Origin: Opitutaceae bacterium | Lineage (GTDB): Bacteria > Verrucomicrobiota > Verrucomicrobiia > Opitutales > Opitutaceae | DNA length: 34,941 nt | Assembly (NCBI GenBank): GCA_025360455.1 | Contig: JANYCF010000401.1 | Coordinates: 1 to 34,941, forward strand | Direction: 5' to 3' | Shown: in pieces, positions 16,088-24,157 of the stretch | How positions within the stretch are numbered: position 1 is the stretch's first letter | How the letters are laid out: each line of letters starts with the position of its first letter | The notes under the pieces: model-generated | Seen by the model: the letters and a program-made list of their open reading frames with translations, nothing else | What the model was told of the DNA's origin: nothing | Database searches by the model: none | Translations under genes and position numbers: made by a program

Positions 16088-16758
16088 CTCTGGAAGCCCC
16101 CCCCCCCATCAGCCTGTTGCTCGTCGACGATAGTGAACTCGTCCGTCGCGGCCTGAAAGCTTTGCTCGGGAATCCCGAATATACCGCTCGCCTGAAAGTC
16201 GTCGGCGAAGCCGTCTCCGTGGCTTCCGCGATTGCCGAAACCGTCCGGCTTCGGCCGGATCTTGTTGTGTTGGATCTTCGTCTACCGGACGGCTCCGGCT
16301 TGGTGGCTTGCCGACAAATTCTCGAAAACTTTCCCAGCACCCGCGTTCTCATCCTGACCTCGATCATCGATGACAATCTGGTGCAGGAAGCCCTGAAGAG
16401 CGGCGCGCATGGCTACCTCTTGAAAGAAATCGATTCGCGTGGCCTGTACCAGGCGATCATCGATGTCTCCGCCGGTAAATTCATTCTCGATCCTGCGGTG
16501 ACCACGCACGTCCTGAATCTCGTGCGCAAAGGAGGAGAGAAAAAAGAGAACCAAAAAATCGACCTGCTCTCGCCGCAAGAACGCCGCGTCCTCGCTTTCG
16601 TCTCGGAAGGAAAAACCAACAAGGAAATCGCCGAGCTGATGGCGTTGAGCGATAAGACCGTGAAGAATTATCTCAGCAATATCTTCGAAAAGCTCCACCT
16701 CAGCCGCCGGACCCAAGCCGCCACCTTCTACAGCGTGACCCATCAGACGATGGGTTAA
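16084..16758 (+). CDS. NarL/LuxR-type response regulator with an N-terminal poly-C tract
   Basis: A 224-residue regulator. The receiver domain has acidic residues D15-D16 (LLLVDDSELVRRG), phospho-acceptor D64 in DLVVLDLRLPDGSG, T/S at LILTSI and a lysine in YLLKEID. A LuxR-type helix-turn-helix ends the protein (LSPQERRVLAF, then GKTNKEIAELMALSDKTVKN). It is translationally coupled to the kinase by an ATGA overlap. Codons 5-8 contain a run of 11 cytosines (16097-16107), which would frameshift the gene if its length changed. Targets are unknown; the nearby pseudopilin operon is convergent, only 11 bases away, so is not an obvious target by position. Confidence 0.93.
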   Translation: MTLEAPPPISLLLVDDSELVRRGLKALLGNPEYTARLKVVGEAVSVASAIAETVRLRPDLVVLDLRLPDGSGLVACRQILENFPSTRVLILTSIIDDNLVQEALKSGAHGYLLKEIDSRGLYQAIIDVSAGKFILDPAVTTHVLNLVRKGGEKKENQKIDLLSPQERRVLAFVSEGKTNKEIAELMALSDKTVKNYLSNIFEKLHLSRRTQAATFYSVTHQTMG

Positions 16759-16769
16759 GCGGGCTGACT

Positions 16770-18410
16770 TTAGAAATTCAGTTTTGAAGCATAAACTTGA
16801 CGTTCCGCCGCCGTCTGCATTTCCGTCCACAAGGCGAGCCCCCAAGCTCGAGGATTCGCAGAAGCACCCAAGCCTTCGTCGTAGTGGAAGCTCATATGGC
16901 CGTTACTGGTCACTGTGCCGACAATGAATGAACCGCACAAATCCTGTGCATTATTACCACCGCCATTCCCCCGCAATTCAGCATTCGGTGCAAATAAACT
17001 GCCGCAGAAAAATCCATTGCCGCTCAAGGTGCAGGTTCCCGCAGTTGTGGTATACACCTCCAGTGCTCCGGCCCAAGCAGCAGTGTTCACCGAACCGTTA
17101 CCTGGACTCATCGTACCATCCATGTAGATTTTTGCCATGCCGACCTGGGCTCCCGATACGCCAATCTGTAATCCGTCAATCATGTTAGTTGCGGTGCCCA
17201 CGATCACGACCTTCGCACCCGCTGTGATGGTGGTGGTGCCGATCGTAGCCCCGTTCGTGTAATAATAATAATAACCGTCGGCTCTGGGCCCACCAGCGAG
17301 GTCAGCCGCACGTGGCAACACCGCTGGAACCGTCGCGCCCAAATTCACTCCGGCCGTGGCACCGGCATTGGTCGGATAAACCGGCATCGTGAAATTGTAA
17401 GTCAGATTCCCAATAGTCTGGCCGGTAATCGTGCCCCCACTGACCGTCACGCCCGAGCCGAGCATCACATTACCATAAACGACGCCTTGCGCCCCAAGAT
17501 CGATTTGCGGTCCGTAAAGACTGCCCACCGTTATATTCGTCCGAGCCGTACCGGCATTGTAGGCGGAAAAAGGCGGAACACCCGGAACCGCACTCGAGAG
17601 ATAACTGTCAGCGATAGGATGCCCATTCCAAGTAATCCCGTTTTTTGCGATCAGGCCTTTGGGCAAAGCACCATTTTTACTGAGGATGATTTTCACGATT
17701 TTCTCGATCGTAGGACCCTCTACCGGAGTGATGGTGGCTTTCGCTACGATGACAGGTACGACCTCGGTGCCATCATAGCCAGCCACCCAGACCTTGACCG
17801 TGCCTGAAGCATTCTGGTCCAAATTAGGAAATGTGAGGGTCCGTGTGGCGGCGAAGCGCGCTTTGGCCAGCGCTCCGGTACCCGTGCCACCACCGATCGT
17901 GATCGTCGGCGCCGAAGTATAACCCGTTCCTGGATTGGTAATATTAATCCCCGAAACACTGGTGACCGGTAAATTATTATTATCGTAGGCGGTGGTAATA
18001 ATCGGCGTACCTGTTGCTGTTACCCCCGTTCCGCCCGGACCGCTGAAGGTCACCGTAGGCGGAGTCAAGGCAGAGTAGCCCGATCCAATGCTGGCCATGT
18101 AGGCGTCCCCCACCACGTTATTCCGCGTCCACCCATTCCATGCCGCATTGACGGCGGTCGAGCCAGTCGAATTACCCAATTGATTAAAACTCCACACCGC
18201 CTCTTCCGTTCCCGCCTCCGCGAGATTATTGGCCGCGTTGGCAAAAAAAGTCCGATGTGCCAGTTTTAGGGAACCCGCTGAAATCTGGATGTAGCTCATC
18301 AGCGAAATAGCGATGATAATGCCAAAAATCAGCGCCGTCATCAATACACTGCCTCGGCTCGACCGCAGACGGGCTTCAGCGCCGGAATATACCGTAGAAT
18401 GAATTTTCAT
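16770..18410 (-). CDS. PilX-like pilus-assembly-associated protein
   Basis: A 546-residue protein with an N-terminal prepilin-like anchor: SRGSVLMTALIFGIIIAISL at 18-37, lacking the usual F/E motif, as in PilX-type proteins. After it comes an alpha spine (LKLAHRTFFANAANNLAEAG). Two glycine-rich GxGY repeats follow (SGYSALTPPTVTFSG; GTGYTSAPTITIGG), then a long beta-rich C-terminus with CTLSGNGFFCGSLFAPNAEL and DLCGSFIVGTV. The end resembles the bacterial domain found on surface-exposed pilus minor components. It is the last gene of an operon with two pseudopilins, 9 bases after the second. Probably extracellular or periplasmic. Exact role unknown. Confidence 0.75.
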   Translation of the reverse strand: MKIHSTVYSGAEARLRSSRGSVLMTALIFGIIIAISLMSYIQISAGSLKLAHRTFFANAANNLAEAGTEEAVWSFNQLGNSTGSTAVNAAWNGWTRNNVVGDAYMASIGSGYSALTPPTVTFSGPGGTGVTATGTPIITTAYDNNNLPVTSVSGINITNPGTGYTSAPTITIGGGTGTGALAKARFAATRTLTFPNLDQNASGTVKVWVAGYDGTEVVPVIVAKATITPVEGPTIEKIVKIILSKNGALPKGLIAKNGITWNGHPIADSYLSSAVPGVPPFSAYNAGTARTNITVGSLYGPQIDLGAQGVVYGNVMLGSGVTVSGGTITGQTIGNLTYNFTMPVYPTNAGATAGVNLGATVPAVLPRAADLAGGPRADGYYYYYTNGATIGTTTITAGAKVVIVGTATNMIDGLQIGVSGAQVGMAKIYMDGTMSPGNGSVNTAAWAGALEVYTTTAGTCTLSGNGFFCGSLFAPNAELRGNGGGNNAQDLCGSFIVGTVTSNGHMSFHYDEGLGASANPRAWGLALWTEMQTAAERQVYASKLNF

Positions 18411-18419
18411 GAGGATGTT

Positions 18420-19025
18420 TTAAATATTACGTAAAGTGAAAGCAGAAGAGCGGATAACTTGCGTGGCCGCAGCGACCCCCACGGTTGAACGGCTGATACT
18501 AATGGATATTTGGATATGCTTAACTCCGACATCACTGACTGTACTCGCCGGAATAAAGCCGCTCGTGCCACCTACGCTATTATACCGCATGAAAGTTAAA
18601 TTGTTTATGTTATTGACCAAAATCTTTCGCCCGGTGGTCGCTGCCGGATTATTACCCGGTACTACTATTAGCTGTTTGTTCGTCGCAACGCTCGTGTCGT
18701 AAACATAGGTCACCTGCCGCTGGGTGCTCAGAGTGCTGTCCGGAATTGTCATGGTGAAGGACGTGATCGCGCCATTCGTGAAGTTTGACGTGAAACTATT
18801 GGCCATTCGGGAATCAATCCCGAGTTGTTCGAAGGCCAAGCGCGTCTCAGTTTCCATGACAGAATAATTGCTGGTTCTCACCCCGCTCTTGATGAGAAAC
18901 AAAGCAGTTGCCAGCACTCCGGCTAAGATTAGCGACCCGATTGAAGCCGCGATCATCACCTCAACGAGGGTAAATCCCCTCTGCCGTTTTGAGCTCCGCA
19001 AAGCATTATTAAATGAATAAGTCAT
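18420..19025 (-). CDS. Pseudopilin, PilW-like
   Basis: A 201-residue protein with a type IV prepilin leader: basic QRG before the cut, then FTLVEVMIAASIGSLILAGV, with E at +5 of the mature chain. The leader is MTYSFNNALRSSKRQRG. A long alpha spine and small beta domain follow, ending in VIRSSAFTLRNI. The start ATG 19025 lies inside the end of the preceding pseudopilin gene (17-base overlap), showing translational coupling. Its place as middle gene between a PilV-type and a PilX-type gene supports a minor-pilin role. Confidence 0.85.
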   Translation of the reverse strand: MTYSFNNALRSSKRQRGFTLVEVMIAASIGSLILAGVLATALFLIKSGVRTSNYSVMETETRLAFEQLGIDSRMANSFTSNFTNGAITSFTMTIPDSTLSTQRQVTYVYDTSVATNKQLIVVPGNNPAATTGRKILVNNINNLTFMRYNSVGGTSGFIPASTVSDVGVKHIQISISISRSTVGVAAATQVIRSSAFTLRNI

Positions 19026-19488
19026 ATAGTCCATTTTGCCCGTAATAGGTGACGTAGGTTTGGGACAAATTGCGGCCATCCATGGTCGTCCAGCTTATCT
19101 TCAACGTGACTTGTATCATTCCCGTAGCATGGCCGGGCGCGTTGGCGGCAGTCCGCAGCATAGTCATCCGACTGCCGATATCTGAGCCATTATAAAAACT
19201 ACTGTCCAACGCGACCGGCGTCGGTGTCGTTGGATAGGAACTCACCCCCGTAGTGCCGCTGCCGGCCCCGCCGGTCCCATCACCCCACGTAGTCAGGCGC
19301 ATTTTCTCCAGTTCACTCTGCATGATCTGAGCGGAGTAGCTGATCGCCCTGGCTGAATCTAATACGACAAAACCTCGGGCCATAACCGAGAGTGACGAGC
19401 CCAGTACCAGTGCCATGATGGAAGCAGCCACCGATACTTCCACAATAGTGAAGCCGGCTTTGAATTTGTTGCGTAGTCCCTTTTTCAT
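19009..19488 (-). CDS. Pseudopilin, PilV-like
   Basis: A 159-residue prepilin-like protein, first gene of a three-gene minus-strand operon. The leader MKKGLRNKFKAG is followed by FTIVEVSVAASIMALVLGSS, with E at +5. Residues 60-100 are variable and rich in G, T and P. The C-terminus, TLKISWTTMDGRNLSQTYVT, resembles PilV-type minor pilins. ATG 19488 is preferred over the frame extending to 19530, which adds a nonsense tail. Minor pilins prime or decorate type IV pili or type II secretion pseudopili. No prepilin peptidase or secretin gene is in the window. Confidence 0.85.
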   Translation of the reverse strand: MKKGLRNKFKAGFTIVEVSVAASIMALVLGSSLSVMARGFVVLDSARAISYSAQIMQSELEKMRLTTWGDGTGGAGSGTTGVSSYPTTPTPVALDSSFYNGSDIGSRMTMLRTAANAPGHATGMIQVTLKISWTTMDGRNLSQTYVTYYGQNGLYDLFI

Positions 19489-19785
19489 GCGCTTATCATA
19501 GCAAGATTTCGCAACCACGGTTAGAGGCACATCGCACCTTTTTCGGCCCTGATCCCACAGGGCCGAATGGACCTAGCCAAAATTATTTTCCCCCAGTCAA
19601 ACCGTCTCAATGCCACTGGCTGCTGGGTGATTCACCCGAGAACGAGGCCTATATTCACAATATTTTTCCGTTAAGTTTTTTCGCAACGTGCCGACTCCGA
19701 AAAAATATCACTGCGCGATATTCCACACCACCCGAAATAGTCGTCGAATTTCCATCCTTCCCACTTGCGGCGCGCTGCGCCGTGC
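19489..19785. other. Intergenic region upstream of the pseudopilin operon
   Basis: A gap of 297 bases. A hairpin with 8-base arms CGGCCCTG/CAGGGCCG (19544-19565) lies 56 bases before the first pseudopilin start and could be a leader hairpin or operator. It is not a terminator for either strand: minus-strand reading is followed by A-rich sequence. The rest, fairly AT-rich near 19655-19720, has no visible gene. Confidence 0.4.
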
Positions 19786-20364
19786 TCACCCCTTCTTCAG
19801 CGCCGCCTGCTTTTCTCCTTCGAGCAGATAGATGCCAGTCAAGTAGCCGTTGTCGTATAGCTCACCCACTTTCAGTTTTCCCTCAAAGCTGATCGGCACA
19901 TCCATCAACGGTGACACGCCCTTCCCTGTCATCTTCACGACTACCCACTCGTTGAGTTTGGGCATAATCCCGTAGCAACACATCATCGGATCTTTCACCA
20001 AAAGAAATTCCGTCACGAGTCCCTGATCCATTTTCACCGGCAACATAAAACCGGTCACCATCACTTTTGTGGCATCGAGTGCTCTGATCTTATCGGGAAT
20101 CTGATTCGCGGCACTCGGCGGCGTGGCCCTCGGAGTCGCAGCCGTCGCGGGGGTTAATTCGACCGGCGTGTAGGCAAACGCAGCCAGCTGATCAAAACCC
20201 ACCACGTGAAAACCTTCGTCATTGATCACCGGTTTCGCCACGGGTGCGGCTGCGGGTTCGGACTTCGCAGAGCTTTCCGCCAAGAGCGACGATGTGGCCA
20301 CACCAAATCCCAGCAGGCAGTAACAGGCTGAAAGAGTGCAGAGACTGGAACGAGAGCGATTCAC
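19786..20364 (-). CDS. Exported DUF3299 protein
   Basis: A 192-residue protein with a signal peptide (MNRSRSSLCTLSACYCLLGF, cleavage near LLAESS), a low-complexity proline/alanine linker and a C-terminal DUF3299 domain. Its core is VMVTGFMLPVKMDQGLVTEF and PMMCCYGIMPKLNEWVVVKM. The tandem cysteines CCYG (129-132 or so) are characteristic. The function is unknown; the domain is commonly placed next to ABC-type export operons. Here it is downstream of, and on the same strand as, two FtsX-type permeases, separated by a 443-base repeat-rich gap. It might handle an exported substrate or metal on the periplasmic side (inference). Confidence 0.85.
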   Translation of the reverse strand: MNRSRSSLCTLSACYCLLGFGVATSSLLAESSAKSEPAAAPVAKPVINDEGFHVVGFDQLAAFAYTPVELTPATAATPRATPPSAANQIPDKIRALDATKVMVTGFMLPVKMDQGLVTEFLLVKDPMMCCYGIMPKLNEWVVVKMTGKGVSPLMDVPISFEGKLKVGELYDNGYLTGIYLLEGEKQAALKKG

Positions 20365-20807
20365 GAAAGCAAAGTTGTCCCATCAGCTAATCCCGCCTTC
20401 CGGGTCTGTCAAAAGTTTTGCCGGAAGAAACGAAGCGCCGGCCTCCCCTCTCAATTAATTTCAAGGTAGGGCCGGCCCTTGTGGCCGTGCCGCAGAGGGT
20501 GCGATCCGGCTACAGCTAATGAAATCCAAGGTGATTAAAACTAGATTACGCAATACCTGAGAGACACGGATTCCACCGATTAATACGGATGAAGCAGATA
20601 GCATCAAACGAACCGTTGATGGCATTTCACCCAGGAGGTGAAGGGACGTTTTTTCGTAACTGTATTCATTCCGTGATAATCCATGAAATCCGTGTCTCCA
20701 ACTGCGTTTTCTAGGTTTAAACTGAGATGCTCCCCGCAGCGCCGGCCTCCCCTCTTTAATCTGCCGGCTGGAAGCCTGCGCTACTCAGACACCCCGAAGC
20801 CCCCCTT
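20365..20807. other. Repeat-rich intergenic region
   Basis: No gene is visible in 443 bases. The gap holds three repeat types. (1) An 18-base direct repeat AGCGCCGGCCTCCCCTCT at 20434-20451 and 20738-20755. (2) A GGTAGGGCCGGCCCTTGTGG unit from 20465, reminiscent of other repeats here. (3) An imperfect inverted pair at 20561-20593 and 20665-20698. Such stacking shows repeated insertion of small non-coding elements between the ABC operon and the DUF3299 gene. Confidence 0.7.
20561..20698. repeat. Imperfect long inverted repeat
   Basis: The left arm begins GAGACACGGATTCCACCGAT and the right arm, read on the opposite strand, begins GAGACACGGATTTCATGGAT. The arms are 33-34 bases with several mismatches around a 71-base centre. 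Looks like a degenerated palindromic element. Confidence 0.65.
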
Positions 20808-22007
20808 CTACAATTCCCGCAAGGCGGCGGCGATCGGCAGCCGCGCCGCGCGAATCGCCGGCAGCAAACCGCCGATCAAGCCGATCAGCGTCGCCCAAAT
20901 TATGCCCCGGATGAGCAGCTGAGGCGTGACGGCAAAGGCAAAGGCGACCTGACTGAAACTCTGCCAATTCATCGTGGCGGCATGGAAATTATTAAACCCC
21001 AGATAGGCCAGACCACCGCCCAACACGCCGCCGACCAGTGCCAGCAACAAGGACTCAAGCATCAGAGAAACGACGACGGCGCCACTGCCGAAGCCCAACG
21101 CGCGCAGGGTGGCGATCTCCCGCGTGCGGGCCGCCACCGCACTGTACATCGTGTTGAGCGCGCCGAACACCGCCCCGATGGCCATCAGGAACGCAATCGT
21201 GCCACCCAGCTTCGTGATCAAGCGCGTGAGCGTCTCCGATTGCGCGGTATAATAGTCCGCCTGACGCAGCACCTTGACACTCAGTTGCGGATTTGTCGTC
21301 AGCGCGTCCTTGAATTCATCAAACGCTCCGGCTGATTTCAGCCGCACCGAAACCGACTGGTACGACTCGCCGCGATTGTACGCGGCCTGGAGGACTTTCG
21401 CATCGGTCCAGACCTCGGATTCCGCCACACCGCCGTTGGCCGAAAAAATCCCCACCACCGGCCAGGTTTCGCGACCGACTTTAAGCGAGGAGCCGACTTC
21501 CAATCCACCAAATTCCCGGGCGGCGCCGCTGCCGACAATGATCTCGTTCTTGCCCCACTCAAACATCCGGCCGGAGATGATCTGCATTTTTTCCCGCACC
21601 TGCACCGCCGCGCCTTCCACCCCGCGCAGCGGCACATTCGCATCGGTCCCGGTCGAACGCTTGGGCAGACTGATGATGACAAATAGTTCCGCCGAGGCCA
21701 ACGGACCCTGGGCGTTACGCGCCACGCCGGGGGCATCGGCGATGAGGCGGGTCTCGCTGCGGCCAAGGCCGCTGACCATTTCGCCATCGGCCCCGCTGCG
21801 CAGGACAATGGCAGCATCGGGCGAGCCCGAGGCGGTCATCGCCTGCCGGAAGCCCGCCGCGATGGAGAGCACGCCCACCAGCACCGCGACGACTCCTGCG
21901 ATGCCGATGACGGTGGCACCCACCGCACCGCGCCGTTGCGGGATGCTCATCACCCCGAATTTGGTGATGGCTGCAATTTGCGAAAACCAGTTGAACAGTC
22001 CGGTCAT
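20808..22007 (-). CDS. ABC transporter permease (MacB/FtsX type)
   Basis: A 399-residue permease: one N-terminal helix (VIGIAGVVAVLVGVLSIA), a periplasmic MacB-like core domain of about 220 residues, then three helices (about 280-300, 325-355, 365-385). The last segment GLIGGLLPAIRAARLPIAAA is the FtsX-type ending. It lacks an ATPase domain and would pair with the ATPase encoded at 23450-24157. ATG 22007 has GGGA nine bases upstream; a longer frame to 22274 crosses a repeat and is rejected. Second permease of the operon, so the transporter is probably a heterodimer, as in LolCDE-type systems. Confidence 0.9.
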   Translation of the reverse strand: MTGLFNWFSQIAAITKFGVMSIPQRRGAVGATVIGIAGVVAVLVGVLSIAAGFRQAMTASGSPDAAIVLRSGADGEMVSGLGRSETRLIADAPGVARNAQGPLASAELFVIISLPKRSTGTDANVPLRGVEGAAVQVREKMQIISGRMFEWGKNEIIVGSGAAREFGGLEVGSSLKVGRETWPVVGIFSANGGVAESEVWTDAKVLQAAYNRGESYQSVSVRLKSAGAFDEFKDALTTNPQLSVKVLRQADYYTAQSETLTRLITKLGGTIAFLMAIGAVFGALNTMYSAVAARTREIATLRALGFGSGAVVVSLMLESLLLALVGGVLGGGLAYLGFNNFHAATMNWQSFSQVAFAFAVTPQLLIRGIIWATLIGLIGGLLPAIRAARLPIAAALREL

Positions 22008-22047
22008 ATCAATTTCCCGTGTTGTTTGGCCTTGGCGCGGAAGCGCA

Positions 22048-22137
22048 GGTAGGGACGGACCGCGACGAGTGCGTGAGCCTCGGCGACTGGGCCGTCCGCG
22101 ATTGTTCAAACGGCGCGCCCAGCGGTCGCGCCCTACC
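22048..22137. repeat. Dispersed GC-rich repeat, copy 2, with inverted partial copy
   Basis: The left half starts GGTAGGGACGGACCGCGACG and matches the copy at 2207-2257. The right half (about 22111-22137), read on the other strand, starts GGTAGGGCGCGACCGCTGGG and is a shortened copy, making a palindrome-like element. It lies between the two permease genes. Confidence 0.7.
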
Positions 22138-22188
22138 CACGACATGGCGTTCGATCGTCCAAATATTCTGAAGCAAAGGTCGCATATA

Positions 22189-23343
22189 TTACATTCTCCT
22201 GAGGGCATCGGCGACCCGCAGACGGGTGGCCTGTAGGGCGGGGAAGATTCCAGTGAGCACTCCCAGCGCCACACTGAGGCAAATTCCCAAAATCACGTCA
22301 GGCATTGGCAGACTAAAAAGGGGCAGCATTCCGCCGGTAGGATCGCCGTGACTGGCGACAAGCAATGCCAGTCCAAGGCCAATGCCACCACCTAATATTG
22401 TCAGCAGACAGGACTCAGCCAGCACCAGAAAAATCACCTGCCCATTGGTGAAACCGATCGCCTTGAGCACGCCGAGTTCACCGATGCGCTCGCGCACGGC
22501 TTGCGACATCGTGCTGCCGGTCACGAGCAGAATGGTGAAAAATACCGCGCCGAGAATCGCGCCGACGATCAGCGCAATATTGCCGATCTGATTCGCGAAG
22601 CCCTGGGCGAAGGCGCCTTCGGGCTCGGTTTTGGTTTCCGCGGACGAATTCTCGAATTCCTGATCCACCAGCCGGGCCACACTCGCGGTCTGTGCCGGGT
22701 CCTTCACCCGGATCGTGAACCAGCCAACCTGGCCTTGCGGGGCCCGGCCCATCGCCTTTCTGGCCTCATCAAAATAATCGTAACGAAAAAACATCGAGGT
22801 CGTGTCCGTCCCTTTTTTCTGGCCGTCGAAAATCCCTACGAGGTCGAACTCCCACGTCCGGTTGCCCCAGATGGGCGACATGATCGGCACTTTGTCACCC
22901 ACCTGCCAATGAAACCGGTTGGCGGTGTTCCGTCCGACGATCGCCCCGGTGCGAGTGGCCTGCCACGCTTTCATCTGTTCCGGGGCCAGCACAAACTCCG
23001 GGTGCATTGCCATGAAATCCTCGGGCACCACCGGATTCTGCATGAAAAAATTCTTCGGGTCCTGATAGACCCCGCCAAACCAAGTTTGATGAATCACCGC
23101 CGTGATGCCGGGAATCTTTTCCATCCGGGCTTTGTAACTTTCCGGCAGCAACTGGATGAGAGACACCTTGTGACGCACAACCAGCCGGTCCGCCCCCGCC
23201 AACGCCACGCCGCCGACCAAAGCCTGCTTGATCGCGCACAACATACCGAACAGCACGAACGCCACCAAAATCGACAGGATGGTCAAGGCCGTCCGCAACT
23301 TGCGGCGCATCAGATTACCCCAGATGAGATGGAAGAATTTCAT
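22189..23343 (-). CDS. ABC transporter permease (MacB/FtsX type)
   Basis: A 384-residue permease with the same plan as its neighbour: MRRKLRTALTILSILVAF (12-29) forming helix 1, a periplasmic MacB-like domain (about 45-260), then three helices, with MSQAVRERIGELGVLKAIGF before helix 3 and a final ILGICLSVALGVLTGIFPAL. It is 106 bases after the ATPase gene, a gap filled by an 85-base palindromic repeat. With the second permease it would form the membrane part of a mechanotransmission-type exporter or lipoprotein/lipid handling system. Substrate unknown. Confidence 0.9.
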   Translation of the reverse strand: MKFFHLIWGNLMRRKLRTALTILSILVAFVLFGMLCAIKQALVGGVALAGADRLVVRHKVSLIQLLPESYKARMEKIPGITAVIHQTWFGGVYQDPKNFFMQNPVVPEDFMAMHPEFVLAPEQMKAWQATRTGAIVGRNTANRFHWQVGDKVPIMSPIWGNRTWEFDLVGIFDGQKKGTDTTSMFFRYDYFDEARKAMGRAPQGQVGWFTIRVKDPAQTASVARLVDQEFENSSAETKTEPEGAFAQGFANQIGNIALIVGAILGAVFFTILLVTGSTMSQAVRERIGELGVLKAIGFTNGQVIFLVLAESCLLTILGGGIGLGLALLVASHGDPTGGMLPLFSLPMPDVILGICLSVALGVLTGIFPALQATRLRVADALRRM

Positions 23344-23352
23344 GGGCTAGAT

Positions 23353-23437
23353 TGTCATTGTAGGGAGGCAACGCCTACCGCGGCAATCCAGTCAGCGTGG
23401 GCTGGATCGCCACGTCGCTGCGCTCCTCGCGATGACA
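23353..23437. repeat. 85-bp palindromic dispersed element
   Basis: It begins TGTCATTGTAGGGAGGCAAC and its opposite strand begins TGTCATCGCGAGGAGCGCAG; both arms continue as imperfect inverted repeats to GGCAATCCAG/GGCGATCCAG. This pattern (terminal TGTCAT, GAGGAGCGCAGCGACG) is one I recognise from small palindromic repeats dispersed in several bacterial phyla. It sits between the ATPase and permease genes of one operon. Confidence 0.8.
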
Positions 23438-23449
23438 GGAATGGGCTTT

Positions 23450-24157
23450 TCATTTCATCGCCTCGGTCGTGAGCTGACCCTTGGTCAGATGAACGGTCCG
23501 GGATGCCCGTGCCGACGCATGCGGATCGTGCGTCACCATAATGATCGTCTTGCCCTGCTCGCGGTTCAGCGCCTGAAGTAAATTCAGGATTTCGTCGCCC
23601 GCTTTCCGGTCGAGATCGCCTGTCGGTTCGTCGCACAACAACAACGTCGGATCAGTAACGATGCCACGCGCGATGCCCACCCGCTGCTGTTCACCACCCG
23701 ACATCGTGCGGGGATAATGCTTCGCGCGATGAGACAACCCGACCATCGCGAGCGCCGTCGCGACGTGTTTCTGTCGCTCCGCCTTGGAGAGGGAGGTGAG
23801 CAGCAACGGCAGCTCCACATTGCGCTCGGCCGTCAGAACGGGCATCAGGTTATAGAGCTGAAAAACAAAACCGACGTGCCGCGCCCGCCAGGCCGCCAGC
23901 TGGTGGTCGGAAAGCGTGTCGATTCGTTCACCCGCAATTTGCACAGTGCCCTTGGTGGGACGGTCGAGACCGCCGATCAGATTCAGCAACGTGCTCTTGC
24001 CCGAACCGGACGGCCCCATCAGCGCGAGGAACTCTCCGGCTGGCACCTGCAGGCTCAGGTTCGAAAGCACATGAATGTCCTCCGAGCCGCGCCGAAACAT
24101 TTTTTCCACTGCATCCACGCGCACCAGTGCGCCGTTGTTCGAGGGTAGATCGCTCAT
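23450..24157 (-). CDS. ABC transporter ATP-binding protein (MacB/LolD type)
   Basis: A 235-residue ATPase with all motifs: Walker [12 protein letters not shown] (47-57), Q-loop [13 protein letters not shown] (98-110), signature [14 protein letters not shown] (152-165), Walker [13 protein letters not shown] (172-183) and H-loop MVTHD. The LYNLMPVLT stretch after the Q-loop is typical of the MacB/LolD branch. The start ATG overlaps the stop of the membrane-fusion protein gene by four bases (ATGA). It would energise the two downstream permeases. Confidence 0.95.
   Translation of the reverse strand: MSDLPSNNGALVRVDAVEKMFRRGSEDIHVLSNLSLQVPAGEFLALMGPSGSGKSTLLNLIGGLDRPTKGTVQIAGERIDTLSDHQLAAWRARHVGFVFQLYNLMPVLTAERNVELPLLLTSLSKAERQKHVATALAMVGLSHRAKHYPRTMSGGEQQRVGIARGIVTDPTLLLCDEPTGDLDRKAGDEILNLLQALNREQGKTIIMVTHDPHASARASRTVHLTKGQLTTEAMK

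Noticed and set aside
19544-19565. Hairpin as a transcription terminator
   Set aside because: No T-run follows on the relevant side in either direction; position suggests a leader structure instead.
22501-23472. 323-codon plus-strand frame
   Set aside because: Antisense to a clear FtsX-type permease; histidine/arginine-rich with no motif.
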